Shown: in pieces, positions 12,101-13,612 of the stretch
Layout: every line of letters begins with the position of its first letter
Position numbering within the stretch: position 1 is the first letter of the stretch
NCBI GenBank assembly: GCA_026770585.1
Contig: MU646309.1
Span: forward strand, 640,872-654,483
Length of the DNA stretch: 13,612 bases
Direction of reading: 5' to 3'
Source: Baffinella frigidus
Lineage: Eukaryota; Cryptophyceae; Cryptomonadales; Baffinellaceae
The notes under the pieces: model-generated
Told to the model about the DNA's origin: nothing
The model's input: only the letters and a program-made list of their open reading frames with translations
Databases searched by the model: none
Position numbers and translations under genes: made by a program

Positions 12101-12150
12101 TACATCATTATGATGTACCGAAGCGGGCCCGTCTGAAGGCTCATACACTT

Positions 12151-12256
12151 TTGGATCACTCATCTCTAGGCTTGAGGGTACCACCGAAGAAGAACAATAA
12201 GAAGAAGAAGAAAAGAAAAAAAGAAGTGGCTTGGATCACTCATCTCTAGTCTTGAG
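12151..12256 (+). repeat. 80-bp period direct repeat with GAA runs
   Basis: TTGGATCACTCATCTCTAGG CTTGAG at 12151-12176 and, with one change, at 12231-12256. Each is followed by a GAA-rich run (12186-12226 and 12265-12281), so the unit is probably repeat plus microsatellite. Confidence 0.85.
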
Positions 12257-12313
12257 AGAGTAACAAAGAAGAAGAAGAAGACGCTTGGAGAGCTTCGGTT
12301 TCATCAGGGAACA

Positions 12314-12429
12314 TCATTTAATTAAACGAAAATGGGCACAACGAAATTTGCTACACATTTGCTTTACTATTACCAGTAGGAGCCTTCTGTGTAGCAACTT
12401 TCGTTGCCCATTTTCATTAAATTAAATGA
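12314..12429. mobile_element. Family C element with AT-rich outer arms
   Basis: The left reads TCATTTAATTAAACGAAAATGGGC, ACAACGAAATTTGCTACAC. The right, on the minus strand, reads TCATTTAATTTAATGAAAATGGGC, AACGAAAGTTGCTACAC. Inner centre is GCTTTACTATTACCAGTAGG. It shares the inner motif of 9053-9189 and 9911-9979, with a TGCTACAC variant, but has a third kind of outer arm. Confidence 0.85.
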
Positions 12430-12432
12430 CAT

Positions 12433-12475
12433 CTTTAAATTAAATGATATCCTTTAAATTAAATGATATTAAATG
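12433..12475 (+). repeat. 19-bp AT-rich tandem repeat
   Basis: CTTTAAATTAAATGATAT at 12433 and 12452, then a shortened TTAAATGATATTAAATGGG. The words TTAAATGA and AAATGA echo the outer arm of the adjacent family C element, so this is probably slippage of that end. Confidence 0.8.
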
Positions 12476-12531
12476 GGTTCGGCAGTACCGTGAGGTCGGT
12501 TGGGGCGCACTCGGGCTTGCTCTCGCCTGGT

Positions 12532-12713
12532 GCAGGGTTTGGGGTTTGGGGTTGAGATTTTAGGTTTTAGGGGGTTCAGGGTTCGGTGTTTGGTGTTTGG
12601 TGTTTGGTGTTTGTGGTTTTGGTTTTTGGGTTAAGGATTTCGGGTTTGGTGTTTGGTGTTTGGTGTTTGGTGTTTGGTGTTTGGTGTTTAGTGTTTGGTG
12701 TTTGGGGTTTGGT
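12532..12713 (+). repeat. TTTGGTG heptamer array
   Basis: Opens with TTTGGGG and TTTTAGG variants, then two blocks of TTTGGTG (about 12584-12612 and 12648-12700), split by a TTTTTGGGTTAAGGATTTCGGG stretch. The 7-base period matches that of TTTAGGG. It abuts the right end module at 12714. Confidence 0.9.
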
Positions 12714-12798
12714 GTATGAGCCTTCAGACGGGCCCGCTTCGGTACATCATAATGATCTACCCTGAACCCTAAACCCTAAACCCTAAACCCTGATGCAC

Positions 12799-12962
12799 TG
12801 CCAGCCAGGATCTTTTACCTCACGTCAACAAAGCTCATCCTCGGCAGTAAGTTGCCATTTCGTTTAGATGGACCGGCTCTCGGAGCCGGCATTTGACTTA
12901 AGGCTGTGGTTTTCAGGGGGAGTTGACTTAGGCGAAATGTTCTGGCTCAAAGTGTAGCGAGG
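12799..12962. other. Gene-free spacer with a small hairpin
   Basis: Hairpin CCGGCTC-TCG-GAGCCGG at 12873-12889 (perfect 7-bp stem). The word TTGACTTA occurs twice (about 12893 and 12923). GGTTCGAACC at 12963 looks like a tRNA T-arm or B-box, but no tRNA fold is present upstream. Confidence 0.5.
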
Positions 12963-12990
12963 GGTTCGAACCAGGCGCGAGCTCCGCGAT
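12963..12990 (+). repeat. 28-bp direct repeat, left flank
   Basis: GGTTCGAACCAGGCGCGAGC TCCGCGAT. It recurs at 13157-13184 with one change. The pair brackets a TTTGGTG array joined to the third telomere-hairpin module. Confidence 0.9.
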
Positions 12991-13150
12991 TGGTGTTTGG
13001 TGTTTGGTGTTTGGTGTTTGGTGTTTGGTGTTTGGGGTTTGATGTTTGGGGTTTGGTGTTTGGTGTTCGGTGTTTGAGGTATGCGCCTTCAGACGGGCCC
13101 GCTTCGGTACATCATAATGATGTACCCTGAACCCTAGACCCTAAACCCTA
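12991..13150 (+). mobile_element. Solo right end: TTTGGTG array, hairpin module and telomere repeats
   Basis: TTTGGTG units at 12991-13077, then the 46-bp module at 13079-13124 in the orientation of 12714-12759, with one or two differences. CCCTGAACCCTAGACCC-type repeats follow to 13150. It copies the right end of the 12029-12798 element, including its array. It lies between 28-bp direct repeats (12963-12990 and 13157-13184). Confidence 0.75.
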
Positions 13151-13156
13151 ATGAGA

Positions 13157-13184
13157 GGTTCGAACCAGGCGTGAGCTCCGCGAT
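13157..13184 (+). repeat. 28-bp direct repeat, right flank
   Basis: GGTTCGAACCAGGCGTGAGC TCCGCGAT, one substitution from 12963-12990. Confidence 0.9.
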
Positions 13185-13227
13185 CGTCGGAACCTCGAAG
13201 AACCGAATCTGCCCTGCGGGAAACCTG

Positions 13228-13260
13228 GTTCAGGGTTGAGGGTTTAGAGTTTAGGGTTCA
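13228..13260 (+). repeat. Short telomere-like run
   Basis: GGTTCAGGGTTGAGGG, TTTAGAG and TTTAGGG, TTCAG. Degenerate heptamers of about five units, followed by a small AGATCTC repeat. Confidence 0.75.
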
Positions 13261-13339
13261 GATCTCAGATCTCTTAGGGAAACGGTTTAATGTTTTTAGA
13301 ACGGTTTTGATTTGTACGGGTGTCGCTCGGTTTGGCATC

Positions 13340-13435
13340 TCGGTTTTCGGGTTTCGGTTTTCGGGTTTTCGGTTTTCGGTTTTTCGGTTTTCGGTTTTCG
13401 GTTTTCGGGTTTTCAGTTTTCGGGTTTCGGGTTTA
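13340..13435 (+). repeat. TTTTCGG / TTTCGGG repeat tract
   Basis: About a dozen units of GGTTTTC and GGGTTTTC, with a period alternating between 7 and 8 bases, ending in TTTCGGGTTTAGG. It resembles a telomere-variant tract. The minus-strand open frame 13258-13584, which reads KPETRKPKTENRK-type sequence, is only the translation of this tract and of the adjacent GA repeat. Confidence 0.9.
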
Positions 13436-13440
13436 GGCAG

Positions 13441-13566
13441 GGTCCAGCACCAGGTGCGGCCGTTGGGAGGGAGGGAGAGGGAGGGAGGGAGGGAGAGGGA
13501 GACGAGAAAGAGAGAGAGGAGAGAGAGAGAGAGAGAGAGGGTGCAGCACCATGTGCGGCCGTCGGG
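13441..13566 (+). repeat. 27-bp direct repeats around a GA-rich tract
   Basis: GGTCCAGCACCAGGTGCGGC CGTTGGG at 13441-13467 and GGTGCAGCACCATGTGCGGC CGTCGGG at 13540-13566, 99 bases apart with three changes. Between them is GGGAGGGAGGGAG and (GA)n microsatellite. The same kind of GA tract occurs at 2200-2232 and 2540-2587. Confidence 0.88.
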
Positions 13567-13612
13567 CGCAAAGGAGACAGGCACGCCGAGTGGGGAGAGG
13601 GAGGGAGAAAGG

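Larger units (their letters stand above)
12029..12798. mobile_element. Inverted element ending in telomere repeats
   Basis: The left end 12036-12146 is eight or so TTTAGGG/TTCAGGG units, then the hairpin TACATCAT-T-ATGATGTA, then CGAAGCGGGCCCGTCTGAAG and a CATAC end. The right end 12714-12791 is the reverse complement: the 46-bp non-telomeric part (12101-12146 versus 12714-12759) has one mismatch, followed by CCCTGAACCCTAAACCC-type units. The 7-mer GATGCAC stands directly outside both ends (12029-12035 and 12792-12798), a candidate target duplication. Inside are a 26-bp direct repeat, GAA runs, a family C element and TTTGGTG arrays. No protein is encoded. Confidence 0.75.

Noticed and set aside
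12963-12972. GGTTCGAACC as the T-arm of a tRNA or the B-box of a tRNA-derived SINE
   Set aside because: No acceptor, D-arm or anticodon arm can be folded upstream, and the same word recurs only as a 28-bp flanking repeat.
13258-13584. Minus-strand frame with KPETRKPKTENRK-type repeats as a repeat protein
   Set aside because: It is the translation of the TTTTCGG and GA-rich tracts. Such frames are expected from repeats without stop codons.

Overview
This is gene-poor, repeat-built nuclear DNA of a eukaryote and looks subtelomeric. Long runs of the heptamer TTTAGGG, mixed with TTCAGGG, lie at both ends and in between. TTTAGGG is the Arabidopsis-type telomere repeat (land plants, many green algae and several protist lineages), and a TTTAGGG/TTCAGGG mixture is known from Plasmodium. 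The moderate to high base composition and the dense short repeats argue against Plasmodium falciparum. I cannot name the organism; a unicellular alga or other protist is the most I would infer. The G-rich strand of every sizeable telomere-like tract is the + strand. If these tracts keep chromosome polarity, the chromosome end lies to the right of the window.

I found no protein-coding gene, tRNA, rRNA or CRISPR array that I can support. The open frames are short, overlap in several frames, run through tandem repeats or telomere repeats, and match no family I recognise. The longest one (6500-7336) is listed as an open frame only.

Layout. 1-1085: telomere-like tracts with a duplicated 63-bp segment between them. 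1086-3100: short inverted-repeat elements, duplicated segments and purine-rich microsatellites. 3100-3830: a cluster of palindromic elements built on the cores CCTAGG, GGGCCCTAC and CTACGGTAGG, plus a 24-bp minisatellite. 3878-4740: two tandem arrays, one broken open by a small inverted-repeat element. 4937-5178: a long-arm inverted-repeat element with a candidate 9-bp target duplication. 5663-5868: a clean telomere-like tract. 6124-7310: a segment enclosed by about 49-bp inverted repeats. 7546-9979: several miniature inverted-repeat families (MITE-like) and one interrupted duplication. 10158-10600: a 100-120-bp tandem array and a dispersed repeat. 10640-10980: degenerate telomere repeats. 11149-11493: a large foldback element. 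11640-12030: AT-rich and GAA repeats. 12029-13184: elements whose ends are telomere repeats joined to a fixed hairpin. 13261-13612: TTTTCGG-type and GA-rich repeats.

The parts appear to relate as a nest of non-autonomous transposable elements, foldback elements and telomere-repeat blocks inserted into one another. Three observations stand out. A 46-bp hairpin module is fused to telomere repeats at the same nucleotide in three copies. Several telomere-like blocks sit between direct repeats. Four otherwise different palindromic families share one CTACGGTAGG-type core. All alignments were done by eye; no database search was possible.
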